29,953 nt of DNA from an uncultured Bacilli bacterium (GTDB lineage: Bacteria > Bacillota_I > Bacilli_A > RF39 > UBA660). The notes beneath the pieces are model-generated. The model had not been told where the DNA came from and searched no databases. It saw nothing but the letters and a program-made list of their open reading frames with translations. The position numbers and the translations under genes are program-made. The stretch is taken from contig CAJTZY010000017.1 in NCBI GenBank assembly GCA_910584085.1, positions 1-29,953 on the forward strand, read 5' to 3'. This document shows positions 1-9,170 of the stretch, piece by piece. Numbering within the stretch: position 1 is the stretch's first letter; the number at the start of each line of letters is the position of its first letter.

Positions 1-140
1 AGTAACATTGGTGGAATGGGAATGCCAAGTAATCCAGGTATAAGCGGAAGTAATACTGGAAGTATGGTTGTACATACATCAAGTAACATTGGTGGAATGG
101 GAATACCAAGTAATCCAGGTATAAGCGGAAGTAATACTGG
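1..140 (+). repeat. direct repeat, 59-bp unit, two copies 81 bp apart
   Basis: Bases 1-59 and 82-140 are the same apart from one base (g24 versus a105). Each encodes SNIGGMG(M/I)PSNPGISGSNTG. Such near-identity at DNA level suggests a recent tandem duplication; more copies may lie upstream of the window. Confidence 0.9.
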
Positions 141-1146
141 TGGAATAATTTCAAATTCAAATGTAAGTAGTATTACAAGACCAAATACACCAACATTATC
201 TACAAGTAGTAATACAACTAGCGGTTATACCTCTAGTAATATGAATAGCATAATAGGTTCAAATACTTCATCAAAACCAGCATCAAGTAATACAAGTTCT
301 ACAACTAGTGGTTATACTTCTAGTAACATAAATAGCATGATGGGTTCAAATATACCAAAGGCATCAGTAATAAGTAATGTAAGTTCCTCAGCAACTACTC
401 ATACATCAAGTAATGTTAGTGGTATGTCTACATCAAGTACATTGGGTTCTGGAAGTTCACGAAATAATTTTAATAGTAGTAATTTAAATAGTATGATTGA
501 TAGCATAACTTCAACTGTGATTCCAACAACAGGAGTATCAAGTTCTATTAATACAGCAAATTTGACAGGAAGCTTCAGTAATTCATCTATATATACAGGT
601 GGAGGAATGAATATAACAGGATTAACAAGTTATTCTAATACAGTAAGTACAGGTTATGCATCAGGTGTGACAAGTAATGCACCAAGATCAGCAGGATATA
701 CACCAACAACTATGAGTAATAGTTCAAGTTATAGACCAAGTACTGCAAGTAATACAGTATCTAGACCAATGGGAAGTGCACCTACAAGTACAACGTCAAG
801 TAATACATCAAGACCAACAGGATATACACCAACAACTATGAGTAATAGTTCAGGTTATAGACCAATTGCTACAAGTAATACAGTATCTAGACCAATGGGA
901 AGTACACCTACAAGTACAACGTCAAGTAATGCATCAAGACCAACAGGATACACACCAACAACTATGAGTAATAGTTCAAGTTATAGACCAAGTACTACAG
1001 GTGGTACAGTATCAAGAACATCAGGAAGTTCATCTACAAGTACAATGTCAAGTAATACATCAAGACCAACAATTGGAAGTTATACAACCCAAGCAAGCAA
1101 TGCATCAAGTTATTATAGACCAACGGGAAGTAATACACGAAGATAA
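1..1146 (+). CDS. Ser/Thr/Asn-rich repetitive protein, 5'-truncated by the window edge
   Basis: The frame is open from base 1 to the TAA at 1144-1146, so the start lies outside the window and only the C-terminal ~381 residues are seen. Ser, Thr, Asn and Gly dominate, Arg-Pro and Tyr recur, and there are no Cys residues, no obvious membrane segments and no recognisable folded domain. The sequence is built from degenerate repeats: an early unit around GMGMPSNPGISGSNTG, a pair around SGYTSSN, and three 42-residue units containing GYTPTTMSNSS and VSRPMGS. It ends in an Arg-Arg tail. essC starts 28 nt later with its own Shine-Dalgarno, suggesting one operon. The composition resembles the disordered or stalk parts of surface proteins and is a plausible O-glycosylation target, but that is inference. 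It could be the low-complexity tail of a secretion component or of a substrate; I do not recognise the family. Confidence 0.7.
   Translation, partial: SNIGGMGMPSNPGISGSNTGSMVVHTSSNIGGMGIPSNPGISGSNTGGIISNSNVSSITRPNTPTLSTSSNTTSGYTSSNMNSIIGSNTSSKPASSNTSSTTSGYTSSNINSMMGSNIPKASVISNVSSSATTHTSSNVSGMSTSSTLGSGSSRNNFNSSNLNSMIDSITSTVIPTTGVSSSINTANLTGSFSNSSIYTGGGMNITGLTSYSNTVSTGYASGVTSNAPRSAGYTPTTMSNSSSYRPSTASNTVSRPMGSAPTSTTSSNTSRPTGYTPTTMSNSSGYRPIATSNTVSRPMGSTPTSTTSSNASRPTGYTPTTMSNSSSYRPSTTGGTVSRTSGSSSTSTMSSNTSRPTIGSYTTQASNASSYYRPTGSNTRR
214..356 (+). repeat. degenerate direct repeat, two copies 87 bp apart
   Basis: The stretches beginning at 214 and 301 both encode TTSGYTSSN(M/I)NS(I/M)(I/M)GSN with several third-position changes, so this pair is older than the copies at 1-140. 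Confidence 0.75.
694..1071 (+). repeat. three tandem 126-bp (42-aa) repeats
   Basis: Units start at 694, 820 and 946, exactly 126 bp apart. Each starts with GYTPTTMSNSS and continues through Y-R-P, TVSR and an SRPT end. The third copy has diverged most (TGGTVSRTSGSSS). In-frame periodicity shows expansion by whole-codon units. Confidence 0.9.
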
Positions 1147-1174
1147 TAAAATATAAAGAATAAAGAGGTGACTC

Positions 1175-4100
1175 ATGTTAGTATCGTTAATAAAGCCCAA
1201 AAAAATTAGGAGTATCACTTTACCCAGTAAATTTTATGGAGTTTACTGGGTAATGGATCCTATAGAAAATGGTGAAGAAAATTCTTTAATTAGCATAGAA
1301 GCCGAAAATGGTAATTGGAAATTAAACAGTAACAATGAAGTGGTTATTGTAGAAAATAAATTAGAGGTTCAATTTAAATATTTAGAATATTATAAATTTT
1401 ACCAACTTTATAATAAAAAGAATAAACAATCATATATCTTATATTGTTCTCCAGTTTATGATGAAACATATGAAAATTACAATATGAATAGTAATGATCT
1501 TCTGATAGGTAGAAATGCAAAGTGCGATATAGCAATTTCAAATAGCGCTATTATAGATGTTCATGCAAAATTAATATTTGTAAATAATCAATTTGTTATT
1601 TATGATAATAATAGTCAAACAGGAGTTTATGTAAATAATGATAGAGTAATTAATAGTAAAGTTTTGAATTCTGGGGATATGATTTTTATATGTGGTGTAA
1701 GAATAATACCAATAATTGAAAATGATAAAAAAATTCTTTTTATAAATAACCCAAATAATGAAGTTAAAACTAATTTTATGAAACTTACTAAAGTTGAAGA
1801 TGTACCTATTTCAAGGCAAATAAGTAATGTTACTGATGAAGATGCTGTTATTTATAGTGACAGTGACTATTTCCATAAAAGACCTAGATTTAGGGAAATA
1901 GCTGAATCATTAAACATTAGTGTAGATGCTCCACCTCAAAAGGCTAAACCATCGGATATGCCAGCAATTTTAACTGTAGGACCTATGATAACAAGTTCAG
2001 CCATATCACTAATTTATGCATATATGACAGTATCAAATTTAGTTAGAAATGGACAAAGTTTGCTTTCATCTTGGCCTACATTTGCTGTATGTATATTGTC
2101 GCTTATGGCAACACTTATATGGCCATTTATAATTAGAAGATATTCAAAACATAAAAATAGGAAAATAGAAAAAAATAGAGTACAAAAGTATAATGAATAT
2201 ATAAAAAGTATTATGGATACTATAACTGAAAACGCCAATATACAAAAGAGAATATTAATTTCTAATTTTCCATCTTTAGAAGACTGTAAAAAATGTATAG
2301 AAGCTAGGGAAATAAATTTTTGGAATCGTAAGGTAGAAGATGATGATTTCTTAGACATAAATTTAGGAATAGGTGATATTCCTATGCAAATAAATATAAA
2401 TGTTCCTGAAATACATTTTTCTCTTGAAAAGGATGAATTATTAGAGAAAATAGCTAAAATGAGATATCAACTTCCTACATTAAACGAAGTACCTATAGTA
2501 TATAATTTCTTTGATAAAAAACTTACTGCTTCAATTGGAAATTATGAATTAAATAAATTATTTATTGATAGAATTATATTTCAGTTAATGACATTCCACA
2601 GCTATGATGATTTAAAAATAGTATTATTAACTAATGAAATAAGAGATAAAGAGAAAAGATGGGAATATATTAAAGTTTTACCACATTCATGGAATAATGA
2701 GAGAAGCATACGTTTTTATGGGGTAAATAAAGATGATATACGTGAAATATGCTACTATTTAGATGGTGAACTTACAAAAAGAATAAATAATAAAAATAAC
2801 ACAAAAAAGAGTTCAAAAGCACCTTTCTACTTAATAATATCTGATAGTTATAAAACAATTAGAAATTTTGATTTTATTAAAAAAATAATAAATCTTGATG
2901 ATAATTTAGGTTTTGGATTACTTACTATGGAAGAAAGAGTATTCAATGTTCCAGCAGAATGTAGTACATTTATAAATGTAAATAGCAAAAATTCAGAGAT
3001 ATTTCAAAATAATTTAAATGCAAAAGTACAAAAATTTAATATAGATTTTAATACACAAATTGATATGTATAAATATAGCAAGTTACTTGCAAATATTCCA
3101 CTTGAATTTAATAGCGTTGAAGGTGACTTAGTATCTAAAATAGGATTCTTAGAGTTATACGATGCTGGAAAAATAGAGCAATTAAACGTTTTAAACAGAT
3201 GGAAAAATTCTAATACAACACTTTCTTTGCAGGCCTTAATTGGTCTTGGAAAAGGTGGAGAAAAAATATATTTAGATTTACATGAGAAGTATCACGGACC
3301 TCATGGATTAATAGCGGGTATGACTGGTAGTGGTAAAAGTGAATTTATTGCAACTTATATTTTATCCCTAGCGATTAATTATGACCCAAGAGATGTACAA
3401 TTTATACTGATAGATTATAAAGGTGGGGGACTTGCAGGTATATTTGAGAATAAGATGACTGGATTAAAGTTACCACATTTAATAGGTACTATCACAAACT
3501 TAGATGAAAATGAAATAAAAAGATCACTTGCTTCTATAGATAGCGAACTTAAAAGAAGACAAAAAATATTCAGCGCTGTCCGCGAAAAATTAGGTGATAG
3601 TGTTGTTGATATATATAAGTATCAACAATTATATAAAGATGGCATAATAGAAGAACCAATTTCGCATTTATTTATTATATGTGATGAGTTTGCAGAACTT
3701 AAATTACAACAACCAGAATTCTTACAACAATTAATTAGTATATCTAGAATTGGTAGAAGTCTTGGAATTCACTTAATTTTGGCAACTCAAAAGCCATCAG
3801 GAATAGTAGATAACCAAATATGGAGTAATTCTAAATTTAGAGTGTGCTTAAGAGTTCAAGAAAAGTCCGACAGTACTGAAGTTATAAAATGTCCTGATGC
3901 GGCTTACCTAAAAAACGCAGGTAGATTTTACTTACAAGTAGGATATGACGAAGTATTCCTACTAGGACAAGCGGCATGGGCAGGATGTAGATATATACCT
4001 GTTGAAAAAATAAAAAAGAAAATTGATACTAATGTTGAATTTGTAAACGATATTGGTTTTGGTATTAAAAAGGCCGATACAACATTAATCCTTGATTCAG

Positions 4101-5785
4101 AAATAAATTATGGAGAAGAAATAAAAAATATAATTTCGCATTTAAGTACACTTGCTAAAGAGGAAAATATATATAATAAAAATCTTTGGTTAAATAAAAT
4201 ACCAGATTATATAAATATTGATGAATTAAAACAAAAATATAATTTTATAAAGGAAGAATACTGTGTAAATATACCAGTAGGAGAATATGATATTCCTTCA
4301 CATCAATCACAAGCCCTTTTAACAGTACCTTTTAATACTGAAGGGAATATGATATTATATGGTGCAGCAGGTAGTGGTAAAGAAAACTTTATAACCACTT
4401 TACTATATTCATCAGCTACTTCATATACTCCGCTTGAAGTAATATATTACATATTAGATTTTGGAACACAATCACTAAAAGTATTTAATGGAATACCGCA
4501 TATAGGTGATATAATTTCTATGGATGATTCAGAAAAAATAAAAAATTTATTTAAAATGTTATTTTTTATGATTGATGAAAGAAAAGAAATGTTTGCAAAC
4601 TATAACGGAGATTATAATGTATTTTGTAAAAATAGTGAAGAAAAAGTACCTAGAGTAATAGTAATAATAAATAATTACGATTCCTATTCTGAAATGTATC
4701 CAATGTTTGAAGAGACTTTATCGCAGCTTACCCGTGAAGGTGTAAATTTTGGTATAAATTTTGTAATAACAGCAATAGATCCAAATAGTGTAAGATTTAA
4801 GCTTAAACAAAATTTTAAAATGATTTATGTTTTACAACAAAATAACGAAATGGATTACTCTAATATACTAGGAAATATTAATAAAAATTATCCATCTAAA
4901 ATATTTGGTAGAGGAATTGTTAAATTTGATGATGTGTATGAATTTCAAACCGCTAGTGTTTCTAGTAGGGATAAAATATTTGAATTTATTGAAAGTATAA
5001 AACCAAGTATTATTGATAGAAATAATATTAAGGCCATAAATATTCCAGTTTTACCTAAAATTGTAACACGAGATAATATTAATAATAATTTAACACAGGA
5101 TGGAAGCGTAGTAATAGGTATAGAAAGAGATAATTTAAATATAGTAAAATATGACTTTAAAAATAACTATACAAATATGATATTATCATATGATATAAGT
5201 AATATTGAACATTTCTTAAATCCATTACTCGCACAAATAACTACGATTAATTACTTTGATACAATTGTTATAAATTGTAATAAAACTAATATAGAAAAAG
5301 GTAAATTCTTATATTATGAACAAAATTTTGATGAAATTTTTACACGCTTAGAAAATTTTGTATCATATAATAATGCCATTTTAACCCAAAACGGATTTGA
5401 TAAATCAAAGATACCACCGCTTAAGCCTAAATTATGTTTTATTATAGGATTTGATTCATTTAAAAATAAATTAAATAATAATAATAAAAATAAATTATCC
5501 TTATTATTTGAAAAGGGAAAAGACTTAGATTTAATTAATTTTGTTATTATAGATAATGTGGATAAATTTAAGAAATATGAATTTGAATCATGGTATAAGA
5601 CAGTTATAAATAATACAAAGGGAATATTTATCGGAAATGGTTTAACTGATCAAATGACGATAAAAATAACAAAGAATGATAGGGCGTTTAGAGAAGATAT
5701 ACCTGATAACTTCTGTTATGTTGTTAATTTAGGTAGACCAGTTTTAGTTAAATATGTAGAAGTATTTAATAATAATGATATTTAA
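1175..5785 (+). CDS. essC: EssC-type type VII secretion ATPase (FHA, two membrane helices, tandem FtsK/SpoIIIE domains)
   Basis: This is the motor ATPase of the Gram-positive type VIIb (Ess/Yuk) secretion system, a membrane protein that drives export of WXG100/LXG-type substrates. At 1536 residues it is full length for the family. An N-terminal FHA-like domain lies at about 85-180 (GRN at 112-114). Two membrane helices follow at about 270-325 (from PAILTVGPMITSS to LSLMATLIWPF). The first ATPase domain has Walker A GMTGSGKS at 715-722 and Walker B IICDE ending at D837-E838, so it looks active. The second keeps a P-loop (GAAGSGKE, 1063-1070) but has INNYD where Walker B acids are expected. The third domain, near 1334, has no P-loop. 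Degenerate distal ATPase domains are usual in EssC. The start follows AGAGGTG at 1164-1170. No WXG100, EssA, EssB or YukD gene is visible here; they may lie upstream of the window. Confidence 0.93.
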   Translation: MLVSLIKPKKIRSITLPSKFYGVYWVMDPIENGEENSLISIEAENGNWKLNSNNEVVIVENKLEVQFKYLEYYKFYQLYNKKNKQSYILYCSPVYDETYENYNMNSNDLLIGRNAKCDIAISNSAIIDVHAKLIFVNNQFVIYDNNSQTGVYVNNDRVINSKVLNSGDMIFICGVRIIPIIENDKKILFINNPNNEVKTNFMKLTKVEDVPISRQISNVTDEDAVIYSDSDYFHKRPRFREIAESLNISVDAPPQKAKPSDMPAILTVGPMITSSAISLIYAYMTVSNLVRNGQSLLSSWPTFAVCILSLMATLIWPFIIRRYSKHKNRKIEKNRVQKYNEYIKSIMDTITENANIQKRILISNFPSLEDCKKCIEAREINFWNRKVEDDDFLDINLGIGDIPMQININVPEIHFSLEKDELLEKIAKMRYQLPTLNEVPIVYNFFDKKLTASIGNYELNKLFIDRIIFQLMTFHSYDDLKIVLLTNEIRDKEKRWEYIKVLPHSWNNERSIRFYGVNKDDIREICYYLDGELTKRINNKNNTKKSSKAPFYLIISDSYKTIRNFDFIKKIINLDDNLGFGLLTMEERVFNVPAECSTFINVNSKNSEIFQNNLNAKVQKFNIDFNTQIDMYKYSKLLANIPLEFNSVEGDLVSKIGFLELYDAGKIEQLNVLNRWKNSNTTLSLQALIGLGKGGEKIYLDLHEKYHGPHGLIAGMTGSGKSEFIATYILSLAINYDPRDVQFILIDYKGGGLAGIFENKMTGLKLPHLIGTITNLDENEIKRSLASIDSELKRRQKIFSAVREKLGDSVVDIYKYQQLYKDGIIEEPISHLFIICDEFAELKLQQPEFLQQLISISRIGRSLGIHLILATQKPSGIVDNQIWSNSKFRVCLRVQEKSDSTEVIKCPDAAYLKNAGRFYLQVGYDEVFLLGQAAWAGCRYIPVEKIKKKIDTNVEFVNDIGFGIKKADTTLILDSEINYGEEIKNIISHLSTLAKEENIYNKNLWLNKIPDYINIDELKQKYNFIKEEYCVNIPVGEYDIPSHQSQALLTVPFNTEGNMILYGAAGSGKENFITTLLYSSATSYTPLEVIYYILDFGTQSLKVFNGIPHIGDIISMDDSEKIKNLFKMLFFMIDERKEMFANYNGDYNVFCKNSEEKVPRVIVIINNYDSYSEMYPMFEETLSQLTREGVNFGINFVITAIDPNSVRFKLKQNFKMIYVLQQNNEMDYSNILGNINKNYPSKIFGRGIVKFDDVYEFQTASVSSRDKIFEFIESIKPSIIDRNNIKAINIPVLPKIVTRDNINNNLTQDGSVVIGIERDNLNIVKYDFKNNYTNMILSYDISNIEHFLNPLLAQITTINYFDTIVINCNKTNIEKGKFLYYEQNFDEIFTRLENFVSYNNAILTQNGFDKSKIPPLKPKLCFIIGFDSFKNKLNNNNKNKLSLLFEKGKDLDLINFVIIDNVDKFKKYEFESWYKTVINNTKGIFIGNGLTDQMTIKITKNDRAFREDIPDNFCYVVNLGRPVLVKYVEVFNNNDI

Positions 5786-5800
5786 TATTTGAGGTGTAAT

Positions 5801-6748
5801 ATGATAGATGTAATAATTCCAGCATATAATTCACATAAAACAATTGAACAGACATTATTTTCAATTGTTTATCAAGATATTGCTGATAAAGTTAATGTGT
5901 ATATAGTAGATGATGCATCAACACATGGTTATAAAGAAATTGTAGATTACTTTTCCAACTTTATAAAGATTAAAGAGTTAAGGTTAGAAAAAAATAGTGG
6001 CCCAGGTGTGGCAAGACAATATGGAATAGATAGTTCAAACAGTAAATATATAGTATTTATTGATAGTGATGATGTATTTTCAGATCCTTTATCAATTTTA
6101 AATCTATATTCTGAAATAGAAAATGAAAATTGTGATGTAGTTATAAGTAATTTTGATGAAGAGTCAGAAGATGAATTTATTACTCGCAGTAATGATACAA
6201 TTTGGCTTCATGGAAAAATATATAGAAGAGAATATTTAGAAAAAGAAAAAATTAGATTTAATAATAGTAGGGCAAATGAAGACAATGGATTTAACCAAAT
6301 GATATTTTTGGGAAATGCTAAAATAAAATATATAGATAAAAAGACCTATATATGGAGAAATAATACCAGTTCAATAACAAGAAAAAATGATAGAGAATAT
6401 AATTTGAAAGGATTATCAGGTTATATTTATAATATTAATTATGCATTACTTCATGCAGAAAAAAATAAATATCATAAAGAAAAAATTGGCAAATTAGCAT
6501 TTTCTGCATTAATTTCTATGTATCACTATTATTTGCAATTTCAAGATTCAATAAGTGATTTAATACCAAAATGTAAAGTAACCAAAAGAATATCAGATTC
6601 TAATCCATTATCAGATGATGATAAATTGGATATAATAGAATCTCAATATAATACTACAATAAATTTCGATAATAGAAAATTTCTGTTAAATCCTATTTTA
6701 ACAATTAATGACTTTTTTTATATGATAGATAATACGGAGGAAGTATGA
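5801..6748 (+). CDS. family 2 (GT-A) glycosyltransferase, first of a tandem pair
   Basis: A 315-residue cytoplasmic enzyme expected to transfer a sugar from a nucleotide donor to an unknown acceptor. GT2 marks are the N-terminal DVIIPAYN strand, DD at 37-38, the DSD metal-binding motif at 88-90 (FIDSDD), and an ED pair at 160-161 in NEDNGFN, the usual catalytic-base position. No membrane helix is seen. I choose ATG 5801 because GAGGTG sits at 5791-5796; the in-frame TTG at 5789 would put the ribosome site inside the gene. It starts 15 nt after essC and its stop overlaps the next start (ATGA), so it is probably co-transcribed with essC and translationally coupled to its neighbour. The acceptor may be the repetitive protein upstream, a teichoic acid or a capsule; this is inference. 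Confidence 0.88.
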   Translation: MIDVIIPAYNSHKTIEQTLFSIVYQDIADKVNVYIVDDASTHGYKEIVDYFSNFIKIKELRLEKNSGPGVARQYGIDSSNSKYIVFIDSDDVFSDPLSILNLYSEIENENCDVVISNFDEESEDEFITRSNDTIWLHGKIYRREYLEKEKIRFNNSRANEDNGFNQMIFLGNAKIKYIDKKTYIWRNNTSSITRKNDREYNLKGLSGYIYNINYALLHAEKNKYHKEKIGKLAFSALISMYHYYLQFQDSISDLIPKCKVTKRISDSNPLSDDDKLDIIESQYNTTINFDNRKFLLNPILTINDFFYMIDNTEEV

Positions 6749-7677
6749 TTGATGTAATAATTCCAGCATATAATGCACACGATACAATTATAAAAACATT
6801 GTCTAGTATTGCACTTCAAAATATAAAAGATAAATTTAATGTATATATAGTAGATGATTGTTCTATTGTAGGTTATGATAAAGAGGTAAAACTATTTAAA
6901 GATAAGCTAAATATTAAGTTATTAAAAATGAAAAAAAACAATGGTCCAGGTTTATCTAGACAATTTGCAATAGATAATTCAGATGGAAAATATATAATTT
7001 TTATAGATGCTGATGATTTATTTGTTGATTGCTATTCAGTAGAAAATTTATATAAATCAATTATATCTGATAATTATGATATGGCAGTTGGAATTATGAT
7101 TGATGAAACTTTAGATGGTTATTATGAATGGTCAAATCACCAAGGTAATTTACATGGTAAAATGTATAAGAGAGAATTTTTGAAAAAGCATAATATAAGA
7201 TTTAACTCTTCAAAAAGTAGTGAAGATAACGGATTTAATAAGGTTGTACTACTTTCTAATCCAAATATTGTATATTCTAATAGTTATGCATATTTATATA
7301 GAAATAATAAAAATTCTATTACCCAAAATGATTCATTAAATTATTCATTTTATAGCACAGAATGGTTTATATATAATATGGTATGGGCTGCGAGTCAGGC
7401 CGAAGAGAAAAATTTAAATGAAAAAGATATTGCTATACATATTGAACACTCATATATATATGTATATTATACCTATTTAAATAATTTTTATAGGGATGAT
7501 GCTAATTTAATTTTAAAATGGTCTAAATCAATTCATGAATATTATTTAAAATATAATAGATTATTAACAGAACAAGAAAAATATGACTTATATAGTGAAT
7601 ATCAATATTTTGATATTCCAAAAATTTCATTTAATGAGTTTTTGAATCGAGTAGAACTGTATAATTTTAAACATTGA
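6745..7677 (+). CDS. family 2 (GT-A) glycosyltransferase, second of a tandem pair
   Basis: A 310-residue GT2 enzyme, paralogue of the preceding gene. The first 170 residues align with no gap, and a hand count gives about half identical. DD (37-38), DAD (88-90) and ED (160-161) fall at exactly the same positions. The C-terminal parts diverge, consistent with a different acceptor. It starts inside the previous stop (ATGA at 6745-6748) behind GGAGGA at 6737-6742, and ends with TGA, one of the proofs that TGA is a stop here. A hairpin terminator follows at 7786. Confidence 0.88.
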   Translation: MIDVIIPAYNAHDTIIKTLSSIALQNIKDKFNVYIVDDCSIVGYDKEVKLFKDKLNIKLLKMKKNNGPGLSRQFAIDNSDGKYIIFIDADDLFVDCYSVENLYKSIISDNYDMAVGIMIDETLDGYYEWSNHQGNLHGKMYKREFLKKHNIRFNSSKSSEDNGFNKVVLLSNPNIVYSNSYAYLYRNNKNSITQNDSLNYSFYSTEWFIYNMVWAASQAEEKNLNEKDIAIHIEHSYIYVYYTYLNNFYRDDANLILKWSKSIHEYYLKYNRLLTEQEKYDLYSEYQYFDIPKISFNEFLNRVELYNFKH

Positions 7678-7785
7678 TGTTGACAAAATAAATGAAGATG
7701 GTGAATAAGGGAATAACAAAAGTTATTTTATCTACATTTGATGAAAAAAGAGTTAATTAGTAAAAAATTTTTATAATTTAAATAT

Positions 7786-7815
7786 AAGCGGAATAGGAAT
7801 ATTCTGCTTTTATAT
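7786..7815 (+). terminator. rho-independent terminator of the essC-GT2 operon
   Basis: A ten-pair stem (7786-7795 with 7800-7809, one G-T pair) with loop GGAA is followed by a T-rich run. It lies 109 nt beyond the second glycosyltransferase. Confidence 0.8.
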
Positions 7816-7874
7816 ATGTTTATATAACATATAATTGGTAAAATAGTGTTTAATTTGTTTTATAACAATAATAA

Positions 7875-7903
7875 TTTACTTTTTAAAAGATTTAATATAT
7901 AAT
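7875..7903 (+). promoter_or_regulatory. sigma-A-like promoter for thiI
   Basis: TTTACT (7875-7880), a 17-nt spacer and TATAAT (7898-7903) lie just upstream of the GGTGAT ribosome site and the thiI ATG. The -35 box is imperfect. Confidence 0.5.
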
Positions 7904-7921
7904 TAAGTTTGTGGTGATAAT

Positions 7922-9094
7922 ATGAATGATTTAGTTTTAATAAAATATGGAGAATTAACAACTAAAAAGGCAAATAGAAATACATTTATTAAACTACTTG
8001 CAAATAATATAAAAAACATATTAAAAGATATTCAGTTTAATATTAAATTTGATAGAGTTAGAATGTATATTGAATGTAATGATTCAAAAATTGTAATTGA
8101 AAAATTACAAAAAGTATTTGGAATACATGGTATTGTTAAAGTAAGTCGAGTAAATACTAATATTGATGATATAAAAGCTAAAGTATTAGAATTATTAAAG
8201 AAAGAAACATTTAAAACATTTAAAATAAATACTAAAAGAGCAGATAAATCATTTGAAATACATAGTATGGAATTTAATAATATAATAGGTGGATATGTTT
8301 TAAAAAATACTAATTCTAAAGTAGATGTACATAATCCTGATATACTTGTAACTATAGAAATAAGACCTGAAGGGACTTTTATATATACAAGTGTTATAAA
8401 AGGAATTGGTGGATATCCAGTAGGAATCCAAGGTAAGGGAATGCTTATGCTAAGTGGAGGAATAGATTCCCCAGTTGCTGGATATTTATCACTTAAAAGA
8501 GGTGTAGATTTAGAATGTTTATACTTTGAATCACCTCCACATACAAGTATTGAGGCAAAAAACAAGGTTATAAAACTTGCTAGCATTATTAATGAATATT
8601 CAGGAAATATAAAAGTTAATGTAGTTCCATTTACTAAGCTTCAAGAAGCAATTTATAAAAATGTTCCAAATAGTTATGTAATAACTATTATGAGAAGAAT
8701 GATGTATAGAATTGCAGAAAAAGTAGCCTTAAAACATAACTGTAAAGTTATAATTAATGGAGAATCAATAGGTCAAGTTGCTAGTCAAACATTAACAAGT
8801 ATTGGCGTTATTAATAGTGTAACCAGTTTTCCAGTAATTAGACCTGTTGCATGTATGGATAAACTTGAAATAATAGAAATATCAAAAAAAATAAATACAT
8901 ATGAAACAAGTATACTTCCATATGAAGATTGTTGTACTATATTTTTACCAACTCATCCTGTAATAAATCCAGATATAAATAAATGTCTTTTATATGAAAT
9001 GAGTTTTAATTATGAAGAATTAATAGAAGAATGTGTAAATAATATAGAGACAATTACTAATTTAAAAAATGATAATTATAATGATTTATTATAA
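7922..9094 (+). CDS. thiI: tRNA 4-thiouridine synthase ThiI (without rhodanese domain)
   Basis: ThiI adenylates U8 of tRNA and inserts sulfur to form 4-thiouridine; in some bacteria it also supports thiazole synthesis for thiamine. An N-terminal ferredoxin-like and THUMP region spans about 1-165. The PP-loop SGGIDSP is at 178-184. A paired Cys (337-338) sits in EDCCTIFLP, near the C-terminal end of the AANH domain. At 390 residues it lacks the rhodanese domain of the E. coli form, as in Bacillus, where sulfur comes directly from a dedicated cysteine desulfurase. No such desulfurase is adjacent here, so it must be elsewhere or another IscS-like protein serves. The start follows GTGGTGAT. Confidence 0.95.
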   Translation: MNDLVLIKYGELTTKKANRNTFIKLLANNIKNILKDIQFNIKFDRVRMYIECNDSKIVIEKLQKVFGIHGIVKVSRVNTNIDDIKAKVLELLKKETFKTFKINTKRADKSFEIHSMEFNNIIGGYVLKNTNSKVDVHNPDILVTIEIRPEGTFIYTSVIKGIGGYPVGIQGKGMLMLSGGIDSPVAGYLSLKRGVDLECLYFESPPHTSIEAKNKVIKLASIINEYSGNIKVNVVPFTKLQEAIYKNVPNSYVITIMRRMMYRIAEKVALKHNCKVIINGESIGQVASQTLTSIGVINSVTSFPVIRPVACMDKLEIIEISKKINTYETSILPYEDCCTIFLPTHPVINPDINKCLLYEMSFNYEELIEECVNNIETITNLKNDNYNDLL

Positions 9095-9119
9095 TGGAAA
9101 AAATTTCTAAATAAATTTT

Positions 9120-9148
9120 GTATAAAATTTCACTTTGTACACAAATTA
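9120..9148 (+). promoter_or_regulatory. sigma-G-like forespore promoter of the first SASP gene
   Basis: GTATA (9120-9124), 17 nt, then CAAATTA (9142-9148). The Bacillus sigma-G consensus is GHATR, 17-18 nt, CATNNTA; only one base of the -10 differs. The position suits the SASP start at 9171. Confidence 0.6.
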
Positions 9149-9170
9149 TAAATGTACAGGAGGTGAAATT

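Noticed and set aside
694..1071. Regular 126-bp repeats as a possible CRISPR array
   Set aside because: The units are contiguous, in frame, protein-coding and lack unique spacers.
5789..5800. TTG at 5789 as the start of the first glycosyltransferase
   Set aside because: The GAGGTG ribosome site at 5791-5796 lies inside that extension and is well placed for ATG 5801; the paralogue also begins MIDVIIP.
7692..7760. 22-codon ORF after the second glycosyltransferase (MKMVNKGITKVILSTFDEKRVN)
   Set aside because: No convincing ribosome site, and short frames are frequent in such AT-rich DNA; no other support.
8032..8586. 184-codon minus-strand frame opposite thiI, and similar minus-strand frames opposite essC, the kinases, aspS and the HAD fusions
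   Set aside because: They lie wholly inside well-supported + strand genes, have low-complexity hydrophobic translations typical of antisense frames, and have no ribosome sites or domains.
9135..9170. TTG start extending the first SASP upstream
   Set aside because: It would overlap the AGGAGGTG site and the promoter; all family members start close to the conserved core.
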